Below are positions 1 to 12,213 of a stretch of 64,000 bases of DNA, piece by piece. The DNA is taken from NCBI GenBank assembly GCA_023212645.1, contig JALBYC010000032.1, forward strand, positions 62,001 to 126,000, given 5' to 3'. The stretch's first letter is position 1; each line of letters starts with the position of its first letter. This DNA comes from Farysia itapuensis. Taxonomy: Eukaryota; Basidiomycota; Ustilaginomycetes; Ustilaginales; Ustilaginaceae. Under the pieces are notes generated by a model. It made no database searches. It was not told the origin of the DNA and saw only the letters and a program-made list of their open reading frames with translations. The position numbers and the translations under genes are program-made.

Positions 1-315
1 CCAGTCAATCCCCTTGACAGTGCGTTCGTGGTACTTGGCGTGCAAGGCGCAGTCCTCTGCAGACGAGCTGTCGTATTGCATCTCGCAACCAGCGCATCGA
101 ATGCGAATCTTCTGGCCCAAATCAAGGATCAGCTGCTCAGATTCCTTTGGGTGCGCTGCCTTGGGTTGCGACTTGCGCGGTGTCAATTTTGCAGCAGACA
201 TCTTTGGGAACAGCATTGGGGTAGAGGACAGCACAGGGCTGCTTCTCGGCCTGCTCGTCAAATCATCTTCGTTGGCCTCGCTAGGACGAGGCGAAGAAAA
301 TGTATCTTCAGTCAT
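1..315 (-). CDS. ECO1: Sister-chromatid cohesion acetyltransferase Eco1/ESCO, N-terminal part (cut by window edge)
   Basis: The minus strand is open from an ATG at 315 to the window edge (105 codons). After about 65 mostly polar residues comes a C2H2-type zinc finger, C-A-G-C then H-A-K-Y-H, in the context R-I-R-C-A-G-C-E-M-Q-Y. This is the small finger that precedes the acetyltransferase domain in Eco1/ESCO proteins. The family acetylates Smc3 in S phase so that cohesin stays closed. The GNAT domain would lie beyond base 1, so catalytic residues cannot be checked. It sits about 200 bp downstream of MSH6 in the same direction. The identification rests on the finger plus its N-terminal position and could be wrong only if another protein shares this finger layout. 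Confidence 0.8.
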   Translation of the reverse strand, partial: MTEDTFSSPRPSEANEDDLTSRPRSSPVLSSTPMLFPKMSAAKLTPRKSQPKAAHPKESEQLILDLGQKIRIRCAGCEMQYDSSSAEDCALHAKYHERTVKGIDW

Positions 316-512
316 GGCCCGTCGCGCTCTTCCTCCATAAGTTGTTGTAATCTTGGGACCTGCACGAGAGGGTGTGCTCGCTGCGGGTGCTCTTTCCGAC
401 GCTTCGATGAAAGAGCCTTGTTCGTCCTGCACTGTCCTTCCCAGAACATCAGAAAGGGAGAAAGCACAGCAAGGTCAGAAAAGCGAACAGTAGTATTCAC
501 GGGACGAAGCAT

Positions 513-3500
513 CTACGTACAGAGAGAAGATGAAGACGAACCTTCGCTTGCCACAGAAGCCACCTGGGAGCGGATAATATCCAGTTGAGAGGCAATGGTC
601 AACATCCTGGACTTGGCGTTTTTGTCGCTGGCATCTGGCAAAGATGTTCCAGACATCTTGAAGAGATGCACAAAGTCGCTCATCGAGGCTAGTGGGATAG
701 CGCCGCGATTCTTCTCAGCCTGTGTCGCCTTTGTGGCTTCCGCGAATTGCTTCGAGACTGAAGAGGCTCGATCGCAGATATCGTGAGGCACTCCAGCAAG
801 TGCAGCCACCTGTGTACCATACGAAGACTCAGCAATACCGTCAATGAGTCGGTAACTAGAAATTCATAAGGCGGTCAGTGGAGGGCGACGCAGAATTTTT
901 CACATCGTCCGTCTACTTACGTGAAGATGACCTCGCGTTTGTCGTCATCCACCATGACTTGCATATGCTTGTTGCTAACCCGTGAATAGGAGTTGAAGTC
1001 ATAGGCGAGGTTTGTATAGTGGGTGAGGAAGAAAGTCAAGCATCTCGTGCGGCTAACTAGATGGTGTAGCACGGCGTATGCGATAGCTTGACCATCAAAC
1101 GTGCTGGTTCCTCGACCTAATTCGTCCATGATGACGAGCGATCTCGGCGTGCATTCGTTGATGATACGTGATGCTTCCAACATCTCGACCATGAACGTAC
1201 TGTTGTTGCGGAAAATTTGATCATTGGCTCCCATTCGCGAAGCGATGCGATCGCAAGGCGAGATGCGCGCGCTGGCCGCTGGCACTCTGCAGCCCAGCTG
1301 AGCTAAAATGACACCCGTGGCGCTCGTTCGGGCCGTTGTGCTCTTACCAGCCATGTTACCTCCGGTAAGAATAACGACCTCGTCACTCTCACCCCCTAGA
1401 CGGATGTCGTTGGGGATGAAATCGACATTCTCGCCAGCAATGCAGGGGTATCGAAGCTGTTCGAATTCCACCAAGGCCGTCTCGCTCTCGATGAGCTCTG
1501 GTCGACAAGCTGGCTCGCCCATCGCATAAGAGGCTTTCGCCAAGCTGAGGAGGCAATCGATCTCCGCAACGGTCTTGATGGCCTGCAGGAAGGCGGTGCT
1601 TTGCTCGGAGAAGCGCTCGAACAGGCTTCTGTGAAACTGTTTCAACGCGGCCAGTCGCGTCTCTCGTGCTTCTTTGATGTCTTGGACGAGTTCGCGCACC
1701 TTTGGAGAGTAGAATCGATTTCTGTCCTTGGTACCACTTAGCTTGATCCAGTTCGGAGGGACTTTTGTCGCCACGGGCACTTCAATGGTAAAGATGTCCT
1801 TGGAGCCGAGGTGCTTCCAGCAGCACTTGGCTGCGTTGAGCTTGAGCTGTTTGCGATACGTTTCTAGCTCGCTTTCTAGCTGTGCCTCTACCTCTTCTAT
1901 GGCTGCGACCGCACGGTCAAAGGGCTCAAAGACACCCTCGATCGGCGTGAAGGAGCCGTCCTCTGCAATGACAAACGTAGATTGCAGATCGCGGGCAATA
2001 GGGCCGACGGCAGGCATGGAAGCGAGGAGATCGCTGATGACGTCTGTCGCAAAATCGCTGCATAGCTCCTGCAAATGCGACGTGGCCTTTTGGAACTTTA
2101 CCAGCGCCTTGAGGACAGTGGTAAAATCACGAGGGCGACACTTGCCTGCGTGAATGCGTGGAATGATTCGTTCTATGTCGGGCAAAGCCTTGCCGAAAGA
2201 GTCGAATTCATTTCCAAATAGCGTATGAGCCATGAGATCTTCGACAGCATCCTGCCGCGCTCGAATCGTGTCGATGGCTGCAAGCGGCGCGACAAGCCAG
2301 ATTTTGAACAGTCTCTTGCCGAACGGGGTCACGCACCGGTTGAGCAGACGATGCAGCGTTCCTTCATCAGTTCCTTCATCGTTTTGCAAAATGTTGAGAT
2401 GGGTGAGTGATTGCGCGTCGAGCACTAAGCACTTATCTTGTCGCAGAGGATCAAAGATGTTGAAGTTGCGGCTCGAGCAGAGGTCTCGGTCGAGGTTCAG
2501 TTGGGTCAAGTAGAAGAGCATGCCGCCAAGAGCCGACATGGCGTTTGCTTTGTCCATCATGGACGCAATACCTTCCGGCAACATGTCCGGACTGACTTGG
2601 TCTAGTGAGTCTATGGGAGCGTCTGCATCGGCATCAGGATTGAAGAGAGCATTGAGCTTTCGCAGCGTGGTCTCGTGGTCCAGGAATTCGGCAGATGGCT
2701 TGAGCATCGTCGTTTGGGCACTGCTTGGCACCGTTCCCCGCAAAACACGGAGCGTTGGGCCTGACAGTCCACCTTTTTCGTGGAGCACTTCCTTCAGTCG
2801 TAGCGAACGCAAGAGTGTCTCGAGTCTTGTTCGCGATTCATCATCTTCGAACTCAGTCAAGTTGAACTCGGCTGTAGAGGCGTCGAGGGTGCAGATACCA
2901 AAGATCGGCCCGTTGCGGCCGCCCTCGAGATCCTCCTTGATCGAGATGCAGAAGTTGTTGAGGTCGTCGGGTAGAGATGAGGCGTCCACAATTGTTCCAC
3001 TGGTAAGCACATGTCGAAGCTCGCGATTCACGATCTCGGAGCCGCCTCCACGAGAGCGCTCTCCGACGCGCATGCCCTTTGCGACCGCCGTCTCAGTCTG
3101 GTCCACGCGACCAACTTTGTAGCCCAAAGCGAGAAATTTGGCAGCAAAGATCTCGAAAGAAGATTCAGGCACGCCAACCATTTTCATTTTGACGCGATCC
3201 GTCAGCTTGAGATCGAACTCACGATGTCCAATCAGGGCGTCTTCCTCGTACAGCTCGTAAAACTTTCCTTTTTGGAAAAACAAGACAGTGTCCCAATGGT
3301 TTTGCTTGATGCGCCAGAACTGCTCCTCGAAAGGAGTGAAGTCTTTCCACGCAGTCTTGGGAATGTAGACGGTTCTTGAATCGTATTCTGTGTCGCCGGG
3401 ACGATTGCCATCCTTGTCACGAAGATCGACCAGGAAGCTGTACGCCTGTTCGTTGTCCGCTCTCTTGCGCTTCTCTTCAATAATGCGTCTCTCGGCCTTG

Positions 3501-4462
3501 GTAAGGTGTGAGGTGGATGGGCGAGGAGTAGGACTAGTCGTAGACGTTGGTAGCTGAGTCGCAGGACTTCGACTACTTCCGCTTGTCATTCTGAAGGCAG
3601 ACAATGCCGAATTGCTATTTGAACGCGCAGGTGCAAGTGGTGCTGATGTTGCTTTGGCTTTCACCTTCTTGCTCGGCTTTGGACGTGTCTCATTTTCCGA
3701 GTCGTCCATGTTCTCGACTTGAGAGCCCGCATCGTCCTCTGACTCTGCGCCGGCGTCCGAGAGAGCGTCCGAGAGAATGTCGACATCGTCGGGTACGATG
3801 AAGTCATCTTCGTCGCGAGCAGTGCGCGCGCGCTTTGCAAAGCCTTTTCCAGATTTGGTTTTGCGCGCGCGAGGTGTTGCGTCGTCGTCACTATCGCTGC
3901 TGACAGCTTGAGCTCCGTCAGAATCCGACTCGGCGTAATTTACAGATCTCTTGACAGCCGCGCGTCGTCGGAAGAGCGGCTGGTCCTCCTCTTCCTCGTC
4001 TAGGTCCATGCTGTCCTCACTAGTAGGAGGCGGCGTCAGATCGTCCGAGTCACCAGAAGCTTTGGAAAGCGTGGCTTGGTGCGGAGTGACCAAAGTACTG
4101 GTGGATCGCGAGCTGGAACGCGCGTAAGTGGGCGAAGACGCAGGCTGAGACGTAGGTTCATCTGTGCTGACCGACACGGTCTGAGCCTTTGAATTCGATC
4201 GCCGCTCGCTTGGTGGCGGTGTATCTAAAGGAAGAGTCTCTGTCGGCAAAGCCGAAGATGGTCGGGCGACGGGAGCCGAGGGAGCGGATGGGCCTTTTGG
4301 CGGCGATGTCCGGGATGTGGGTGCCGACTCGGCGGTGCTTCCGACACTTTGCTTGGCAGCGCGTGCGGTGTCGCTCTGTGCCTTTGGCTGGGACGAAGGC
4401 ACTTTGGAAAAAAAGCCGAGCAGGCTCGACTGTTTGGAGCCTGCTTTGTTGGGACCAGACAT
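513..4462 (-). CDS. MSH6: DNA mismatch repair protein Msh6 (MutS homolog)
   Basis: Two exons, 4462..921 and 855..513, join across a 65-nt GTAAGT...TAG intron to give 1294 residues, close to the size of yeast Msh6 (1242). A PCNA-interacting box QSSLLGFF lies at residues 11-18, followed by about 300 acidic or Ser-rich disordered residues. The mismatch-binding Phe-X-Glu motif (G-K-F-Y-E-L) is near residue 400. The ATPase has a P-loop (G-G-N-M-A-G-K-S) near 1036 and Walker B (V-I-M-D-E-L-G-R-G) near 1110. Msh6 pairs with Msh2 as MutS-alpha to recognise base mismatches and small loops in the nucleus. The P-loop has Gly where MutS proteins usually have Pro (GPN). The last exon could also splice on at a GTACGT close to its stop, so the extreme C-terminus is less certain. 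Confidence 0.95.
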
Positions 4463-4640
4463 GGTGCACGTCGACCGTATGCGGCTTCAGAGACGTGTTG
4501 TGATGGATACAGAGAAAGAAGGTAGCATCGAAGGATGCTCAAGGAGTTCGAGCAAGAGGGGGGTAGAAAGCTGGAGGAGGCTTGCTTAAATTGAAACATT
4601 CCCCAACGCCTTGACCGCCTTCAACATCTGTCACCACTTT

Positions 4641-4660
4641 TCGCGACGCGCGACGCGAAT
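4641..4660. promoter_or_regulatory. Clustered MluI-box-like (ACGCG) sites upstream of MSH6
   Basis: The 20 bases hold three overlapping CGCGACGCG/GACGCGA motifs about 180 bp upstream of the MSH6 start. ACGCG is the core of the MCB element bound by MBF, which drives G1/S expression of replication and repair genes in yeasts. The motif is seen directly. Its use here is inferred. Confidence 0.45.
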
Positions 4661-4767
4661 TAAATGCAGGAAAGTACTGTCTGAAATTTCTGGAGTGGAG
4701 ATACTAGTCTGTCGCGAAATTTCTATCTTGCGCTATGGAACGCCGCATGGCAAAACGTCAAATGCCC

Positions 4768-7700
4768 TCAGGTCTCAGATTTATCTGCCATAGGGCTGTT
4801 GCTTAGCCAAGAAGGTTGACTCAAAGCCTGTAAGAATCGCCTCTGGGGCGGTCTCGCGCCTGCTGAGCTGCTTTCCGCAGTGGCCATCCCACCTTCATGA
4901 GGTCGACTTTGCTTTGCATCATTGTATTTTGGTCTCTTCGTTACCGGAGAGTCGGAGAGGTCTGAGGCGGTGTTTGGGGCTGCTTTAGAAGCACAGGAGG
5001 CTGGCAGCTTCAGAGGAAGGAGCTCTGTCAGCTGGTCCATGTCAAAGTCAGATGTAAGTCGATCAAGTGTGTCAAGCAGATTCTCGTTGCTTTGAATGCT
5101 TCTTGTTTGCTTTGTCAATCTCGGCAACTTAGTTGCTGACGACGAGGCCAGAGACGCTGCCAGCATATCCTGTGTATTTTGAGCAGTTGCATTGCTCTTG
5201 TCGGAAGGACTCTTGACTAAATTCTTCGACACCGGCTGACAGCAGGCGTGACGACATTGCCGTTTGCATTTGTGCTTGCACCTATCGGCAAGCAGAAGAC
5301 TTAGTGCTCATCTTCCGAATGGCGCGCTGATCTTTCCAACCCACCGTCTCTCCTGTATGTCACTTGGCTCTTCGTCCGATTGCGGCCAGGTCACTATATC
5401 GCTTTGTAAGAACCTCGCTACTTCCGGATTCTGTAAGGGGCAAACGCCGTACAAAGGCTTCAGCTTGAGATCTCTGCTCGTGTCCGACGTATTCACTGAC
5501 CTGGTAGACAGTCCCTGCATCGTTGGTCATCCTGGCTCTGACTAGTTTGGTTCTGTGAGAGGCATTCAACATGTCGGCTGGTAGCAAATTGGCCACAACC
5601 AATGTGCCGGCTATCTCGTCGCAAGCAGCGTACACACTGATTTGGGTGCGAATGTCATCGATTTGACACTGCAATGTGAAAGTCTTGCCCGAGTCGAGTC
5701 GCCATAAAGGCATGCGTCGAAAGTCTATATACTTGTCCTCGGAAGTCAGCGTCAGGACGCAGGCACTTAGAGGAAGCTTTGACATCTTGCTTTTCATCAT
5801 ACATATCGAGTGGTTCTCGATCCGGATGGTGATGTCGAGAGTGATGCTGAGTCCTGAAGTCTCCGCTGCCGCAGCTTCATGTCGGCCTTGACTCGGCTTT
5901 TGCAGCACGTCGAGTCCAATACGCGGCACCGATTGAGCCGCTTTGATTATCTTGCTGCCAAAGGGAGGATTGCGATTCAAAATCATCTCAATTCGAGCTG
6001 GTGTCGAGGTGGCTAGGCTGGACCAAGTTCCGAGACCTGCACCAGCCAGAGCCTTGATAGATTTTTCTCCTACGTGCTCAATCTGACGCAGCATAGCAGG
6101 TGAGCCGTCCCACGCCTGTGCGGTGATAGAACGCGCCAGATCCAAGGCTGTTTTGCAGACCATACCATCTCTGCGATGAATGGCAATATCCATCACAGCT
6201 TTGACGATCCTGGGAGCATGTGAGAAGATCGTTCTGACGTCCGAGAAGGGCCCCTGTTCCGCACCGCCAGCCTTTGGGAGGGAGGACAGGCTGATAGCAG
6301 ATAGTGTAGCTTGAATGAGCAGCATAACTTTGTCTTTCACCTTGGCCACTTGCTTCGGCGGGAACCGTATCTCGGAATGAGTGCGAAGAGCTTGCAAATA
6401 GCCTTTTTCCCCTTGACGGATTCTCAAGCTGGAAAATTCCTCTGCTTCGGACACAGCTTCCAGAATGGATCTGGTTCCAGCATTTGGCTCCAGATTCATT
6501 AGTGCTAGCATTGTGCCGTGCCGTAAAAAGAATCGGGACATGATGTCCCCGTACTCGGTCGAGGCGAGCTCGGAGCCATGCCCGGTACAAGTTATCAGTG
6601 AGCTGTTTTTGAGAATAGTCATAGTCTTCGAACAGAGAAAACGTAGGATCTCTTCATTGCTGTCTAGACCGATACCTTCTTCTCGGGTGAGATAGTAGGT
6701 GGGATTTTTCTGGATTCGAGCCCACATAAAGCTTCTACGGAGCCAAGATTCCATCTGCTCGGTGGATGCCTTTCCCCTCAGACCAATTTCTGCATTCACG
6801 TGTTCCACAAGATTGGCCCCAAGACCAGATTCAATATCCTTCGATCCGCTGGCGAGCTCGCGGTACTTCTGTTGCAGGTTGTCTTCGCACATGATCACTG
6901 CAACGCCCTTACGATCAAATTGCGGCCGCCCAGCCCGGCCCATCATTTGTATGATGTCTAATTCGGACAGCTCGTTCCACTGCCCATCAAACTGCTTCGT
7001 CCCACGGATTATGACGCAATATGCTGGGAGGTTGACTCCAGTCGCAAGCGTCGATGTACAGCAGACAACGGACAGATGTTCTGCAAGGAACGCTGCTTCA
7101 ACGTTACGTCGATCGCTTGCAGAGAGGCCAGCATGATGGAAAGCGACTCCCAGCTGAGATAAAGCTTGCAGATCTTTGTCATCGAAAGTAAGCGATTCGT
7201 GAGATTTGCGCCGGTGTGCTGTTGAAGGTTTTCCGCTTTCCTGCGTCTCTTTAAGTGCATCGGCCAGAATGTTGGCGGCTTGAACGGTGGATCGACGGGT
7301 AGCTACGAACACAAGACACGGTCTACCCGCCGCATGGGTCAAGATCAGGTCGTATAGCTTGCGGTTGAGGTATGACTGGAAAGAGAATTCGTCTTTGCTC
7401 TTGGGGTAGCCGTACACGAATCTTTCGAGCTTGCAAGGGCGATACTCATCTCCAAATTGGAACGTTTCAGCAGGCTCGCTACTCGTGGCCCCGCCCCCTC
7501 GGCCTATCCAACGGGCGACGTCCTCCAAGTTCGGGATTGTTGCCGACACCGCGACGAAGCGTACGTCACTTCCGCGTAATTTCGTGCGTGTGACAACGAC
7601 TTCGAGCCTGGCACCTCGACTAGGTTCATTCAAAATGTGAACTTCGTCAATGAGGAAGAGTCGTATCGTAGACAAAATACCTTGTTGTTCGTCCCATCGT

Positions 7701-8654
7701 CGCGTCAGGCTGTCCCATTTCTCTGGGGTTGTGACAATAATGCGGCTCTTTCGAGCCATGTGCAGGCCATGGATGGAGTCGCCGGTGAGCTCGATGATGC
7801 CGCAGTCGAGTGATCCGAAGCGACGCGACCAATCGCGTGTCCTCTCTGTGCACAGTGCCTTGGTCGGCGCCAGATAGACGGCTTTGGTGTTTGAAGGTTC
7901 AGTCATCAACATTCGAATGATGGCTAGCTCAAACACAACAGTCTTTCCGGCGCCAGTTGGGGCTGATAGGACCAGATTCGATGGGCTACGAAAGATCTGT
8001 CGCAGAGCAAAAGTTAAAGAACTATTACGGCAATTGATCAACCATTATGAACATACGCTTGCCAAGCATGTGGACTGAACCGCATTGAAGAAAGGGAAGG
8101 AGAAAAGACTCCGGTACAGTTCAGCTGAAGCCGTGAGAGAGAAAAGATCGTTGAATGAACACGCAAGACACCATTTAGCGAGTCCCGGCCCACTTACGTA
8201 GAGACGACACAGGAACAAGTTCGACTCTCTTGCCGGGAACGGGCTCGGCGATCGGTTGGGAGGGTCCATGCGACTGAAGCGAGCGCGAGCTCGAGCCGGT
8301 TGCCTGATCAGCCAAGCCGTAGAAAGCCGTCTCTGGTCTCCCATTGCGTGCGTTCGGTTCTACCACGTATGGAAGGGTTTCACAGTAGCTTTTGGTGCCG
8401 ACAAGATCCGGCTGCCCTGCCAAGAGATTTTGATACTCGTCATGACCATTGAACAGCATCGGTGCCGCGAGTGGCATTGAAGGGAGAGCTCCGTCCTCAA
8501 GCTGCGGCGAGCGATCGATGCTCAGCGAAGCTCCCAGAGGATCTGGGGGGAAACGCTGATGTAAGGCCGAGAAGTCATCTTGACCGCCAAGCTCGTCTCG
8601 AGCAACGCCATACTGACGAGCCAGAGAGTCAAAGGAGTACTCCTCTGACAGCAT
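4768..8654 (-). CDS. HFM1: Meiotic DNA helicase Hfm1/Mer3
   Basis: Four exons are proposed: 8654..8198, 8124..8057, 7996..5364 and 5281..4768, giving 1223 residues. The introns are GTAAGT, GTATGT and GTGACA types. Motifs include Walker A A-P-T-G-A-G-K-T (about residue 190), DEVH box L-I-D-E-V-H-I-L (about 290), helicase motif M-M-G-R-A-G-R-P, then a winged-helix/Sec63 region. The last splice joins the Sec63 part in frame to C-K-H-K-C-K-R-Q-C-R-H-A-C-C (about 1053-1066), the C-terminal cysteine/histidine cluster typical of HFM1. That supports the splice despite its weak donor. The family is a ZMM protein promoting meiotic crossovers through joint molecules. It is a Ski2-like helicase and not Brr2 or Slh1, because there is only one helicase cassette. 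The first ATG in frame is at 8654. Confidence 0.9.
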
Positions 8655-9510
8655 TCTCACAGAGTGCCTGGCTAGTATGATGTCTCAAGACTGATACGTC
8701 AGACCAGCCATCTTCTTGTAAGAACCGAGCGCAGCCACGGCAGCTTCTACGGGAAAGTAGCGCGGGCCGCAGTCCAGCGAGGCTGGTGTGTGACAACAGA
8801 CCCTTCCATCGGCGAGTCCGGCACACCTTGGCGCCAGCCAAGTATGTGCTTACCACGGTAGCCACTCACTTTGTCTCGTCACATTTTCAGCGCAGCACGG
8901 GTTCGGAAGAGATCCGAAGGCAGACTCTGGCACTATACCGGGCTAGGCGCGCGTTTGACACGGACAGTCGAGACGGCAAGACCGACTATTGGGCGGGACG
9001 TTTCGGTCAGACCGTTCGCCAAGACGGTGATAGTGCCAAATGCGAGAAATGTTCAGATTGAAGCATGAAGATATGAAGATAAGCACATGATGGACATGGT
9101 AGTCTGACAGCTCTGGCTGAATTAAGTGATTTCCACGAACGCGAGAGACGTGGGCGGCGGCGGCCGCCGCGACTCACACTTTTAATTCAACCGACCGCAA
9201 CACCGAGACAAAGCACATCACCCTCTTTTAGACCAGCTGACCATCGCTTACCTCGTTGCCTCGCCCGCACCTGCCTCTCGCTGCCCAGCCGTACCTTGCG
9301 ATACAGCACTCGACTGCATTAAAGAAATCTCAGCTCATAGCACGACTCTCGGCATGCATTGCTATCGACATTGACTCACCGGATTTGCCGACAGATTGCA
9401 TCGGGACGGGCTAGAGCTCTGGCAGCGAACCTGATCGTCGCAATTAGCGTCTTGGCTCGGCAGTCGGCGCTTCCGATTGGCGTGGCGCACAAGCGTGTCC
9501 GCTAATACCC
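8655..9510. promoter_or_regulatory. Divergent intergenic region between HFM1 and a protein kinase
   Basis: About 850 bp without a convincing gene. It serves as the 5' side of both the minus-strand HFM1 and the plus-strand kinase. A CG-palindromic run with a NotI-like GCGGCCGC core lies near 9160-9170. The short open frames here have no recognisable motif. Confidence 0.4.
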
Positions 9511-12213
9511 ATGATGTTTTCTCGCTCCTCGTCCAAGGCAGAGGCGAAGCGGCTGAGTCGGTCCCGCTCCGGCGCTCTGGACTCAGATGTGGACAGCAGC
9601 GTCACGTCGGTGCCACAAATGCCTCAATCCGGAGCAACATTGTCACATCAGCAGTCACATCAGGAGTCAGAACCTTCTTCTTCCAACCAAATGGATCATG
9701 TGCCGATGACGACAACCCTGAGTCGAAACAGCATCTTTACTGCGCCTTCGACCTCGTATAAACCACCAGAGCAAACTGACACATCCGCTAGCCGCTTTTC
9801 CGTTGCTTCTCTTGACAGTGTCGGAGCTGAGTCTAGCACCGACGCCAGCTTCGCAGGTGACACCAGTCAGCAGGCTTCCCGACTTGCATCCTCTTCCTGG
9901 CTTCAGGCGGACCCACATTGCGATCTCAAGGCATCAGCTTCCATCCGCAGCCGACGCAATTGGGATGAATTCGAAGGAAAACCAGTCTCTCCTCTGCCAA
10001 GTCCAGCTGTTCATCACGAGCAAGCCAGAGACATGTTTGATCTTCCGCTCAATTCGTCCAAGAAGTCGTCGACTGACTCATATCAAGAAGGTCACAAAGT
10101 AAGACTCGAACCAGGCAGTAAAAACTGGTCCATCTTTGGCAACCCATCATCAAGTCCTGTCACCGATGCTCGTCCGCCTAGTATCAGAACCACGGACTTG
10201 TCCAGCTTGGCTGCCTCTAAAGGAAGTCCGCCAGACGTGACGACGCCCGTCAATGCAAGTGGCCCATCGAGCTCCATAGAGCCTCCGAGCAGCAAGTATC
10301 GCATCGCTTCTGCCGATTTCTCGTCAAGAGCGCAGATGCTTTCGAAAGCTGCGCCACAGGAGCAGGTTTCGAACGGCAGTCATGTCAGAGCTGCGTCGTC
10401 TCGGTTCCCCAGCTCACAGACTTTCGGCCTTCCACGTCATGTCCGTCTGAGCAGCGGTGAATCGATTCCGTCCAACGATCCCATGCCTTCTCCCACGGGC
10501 ATTTACGATCCTACCATCTCTGCAAGTAGCAGCCTTTTCAATCTGAACTCGACCTCTCAAATGTCGCTCTCTGCAATCTCGGATGTTCCCAGCGCTACCT
10601 ACGACGGCTTGCCACCTAATATACCGTGGGCATCGGACAGTCCACAGCGGCCTAGAAGACCTAGTTACGTTACTCTTGACGATGACCGAAGCATCAGCTC
10701 TTCTCCTGCATCAACTCTACCTCCAAAATCAGACCTAAGGCTCTGGAGAGATGGTGGAGAAAATTCTCTGGACTCGATCCAGAGACCCTTGGCCGTGCGC
10801 AGACCATCTGATCCGGACACAGACAAGGGACGGATGAGGCGCGGACATGGGCCTTCAGAAAGCGCTACCAGCAGCAGTCTGAACCACTCCCGTCGCTCTC
10901 CCATTGTGGAGCAGTGGGATGAGGAGGAGGACGGAGACCGTATTGGTCCCTATCGCATCGAGAAGACGTTGGGCGTAGGCGCGTTCAGCCGCGTTGCTCT
11001 CGGTCGTCTGGTCTCGCAGCTTCGACTGGCTGCACCACGGTCCGAAAGGTTCGTCTCGTCGTTGAACGATCTCCGGCAGCGTGCAAGGTCCAAATATCGG
11101 TCTGCTCCGGTTTTGAAACCGGTCCCGCCAGAAGAGGTGGTGGCGCTCAAAATGCTGGACCGCGAGCCATGCAATCACAACGAACGACTCAAGGTTAGCT
11201 GGATCCGAGAGGTGGAAGTACTCAAGCATATCTCGCATCCAAACCTCGTACGCTTTATCACGTCTTTCAGTACGCCTCTCCACCATACCTTGGTACTGGA
11301 GCAGGTAGCGGGAGGCGAGCTGTTTGAAGCTCTCATGTCCAACTTTGAGCAATTTGCCGAGCGGGAATGGCTGGTGCGAGCCATCTACTCGGAGCTCGCC
11401 AATGCCGTGGGATGGATGCACCACGTCAACTTGGTGCATCGAGACATCAAGCTTGAAAACATCTTGATGTGTACAAACTTGTTTGAGCGAGCGTCAAAGG
11501 ACCCTTTGCGACCGCATCATCTTCCTGCATCAGGTCCCCTTATCAAGCTAACCGATTTCGGTCTGTCCCGCTTCATCGATCCGTCTAACCCTCTGCTGGA
11601 AACTCGTTGCGGCTCTGAAGAGTACGCCGCGCCGGAACTCATTATTGGCAAGCGGTACGATGGACGTAAGACCGACGCCTGGGCGCTTGGCGTAGTGCTG
11701 TACGCCCTAGTCACCGGTTCGCTTCCGTTCATGGAGGATGTTGTCGTCGGTGTAAATGGCGCACGCGAGGGGCACGGAGAAGATCGAGATCCCAAGCAAC
11801 GCAAGCGACACCTGTTGCGGATTGCAAAAGGGGACTTGCGATGGCCTGCGGCGGCCAACGAAGCCAGTCTGGATCAACCGGACCCAGCGGTCTGCGCTGC
11901 CAATCTGAGACTGGTGACACCTGCAGCCAAGGCCATGGTCGGAAGGCTCTTGCGTCGCGATGCTACAAAGCGTGCCACACCATGGGATACCTGGGATGAG
12001 CCTTGGCTACTTTGCGGCAGCTTTGGACAGACCACCCCACGTGACAGTGACGACAGTATCTACTCGCATCCTCAGTATCCCAAAGAGTCCTCAGCAGGAG
12101 GCGAGCCGATCAATCTGCATCCCGATCCCCGATCGCAAGAGGGTCAGAATTGGCTCGATGCAAACGCTACCATCCAATACGACGAACTGTCTCAAGTAGC
12201 CTGTGACGACTAG
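9511..12213 (+). CDS. Serine/threonine protein kinase with long disordered N-terminus
   Basis: One open frame of 900 residues. The first 475 or so are Ser/Pro-rich with no recognised domain. The kinase domain runs from about residue 480 to 835: glycine loop G-V-G-A-F-S-R-V, ATP-binding lysine in V-A-L-K-M-L, catalytic loop V-H-R-D-I-K-L-E-N, T-D-F-G-L-S-R, and A-A-P-E-L-I closing the activation segment. About 45 extra residues sit between the glycine loop and the VALK strand, and another insert precedes the DFG motif. All catalytic residues are present, so an active kinase is expected. It resembles CAMK/Snf1-related fungal kinases in the catalytic loop, but I cannot name an orthologue. The C-terminal 60 residues are acidic and polar. 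Confidence 0.85.
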   Translation: MMFSRSSSKAEAKRLSRSRSGALDSDVDSSVTSVPQMPQSGATLSHQQSHQESEPSSSNQMDHVPMTTTLSRNSIFTAPSTSYKPPEQTDTSASRFSVASLDSVGAESSTDASFAGDTSQQASRLASSSWLQADPHCDLKASASIRSRRNWDEFEGKPVSPLPSPAVHHEQARDMFDLPLNSSKKSSTDSYQEGHKVRLEPGSKNWSIFGNPSSSPVTDARPPSIRTTDLSSLAASKGSPPDVTTPVNASGPSSSIEPPSSKYRIASADFSSRAQMLSKAAPQEQVSNGSHVRAASSRFPSSQTFGLPRHVRLSSGESIPSNDPMPSPTGIYDPTISASSSLFNLNSTSQMSLSAISDVPSATYDGLPPNIPWASDSPQRPRRPSYVTLDDDRSISSSPASTLPPKSDLRLWRDGGENSLDSIQRPLAVRRPSDPDTDKGRMRRGHGPSESATSSSLNHSRRSPIVEQWDEEEDGDRIGPYRIEKTLGVGAFSRVALGRLVSQLRLAAPRSERFVSSLNDLRQRARSKYRSAPVLKPVPPEEVVALKMLDREPCNHNERLKVSWIREVEVLKHISHPNLVRFITSFSTPLHHTLVLEQVAGGELFEALMSNFEQFAEREWLVRAIYSELANAVGWMHHVNLVHRDIKLENILMCTNLFERASKDPLRPHHLPASGPLIKLTDFGLSRFIDPSNPLLETRCGSEEYAAPELIIGKRYDGRKTDAWALGVVLYALVTGSLPFMEDVVVGVNGAREGHGEDRDPKQRKRHLLRIAKGDLRWPAAANEASLDQPDPAVCAANLRLVTPAAKAMVGRLLRRDATKRATPWDTWDEPWLLCGSFGQTTPRDSDDSIYSHPQYPKESSAGGEPINLHPDPRSQEGQNWLDANATIQYDELSQVACDD

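Noticed and set aside
5308..5520. Alternative C-terminal frame for HFM1 (70 codons)
   Set aside because: It lacks the family cysteine/histidine cluster; the splice to 5281 provides it in the frame of the main exon.
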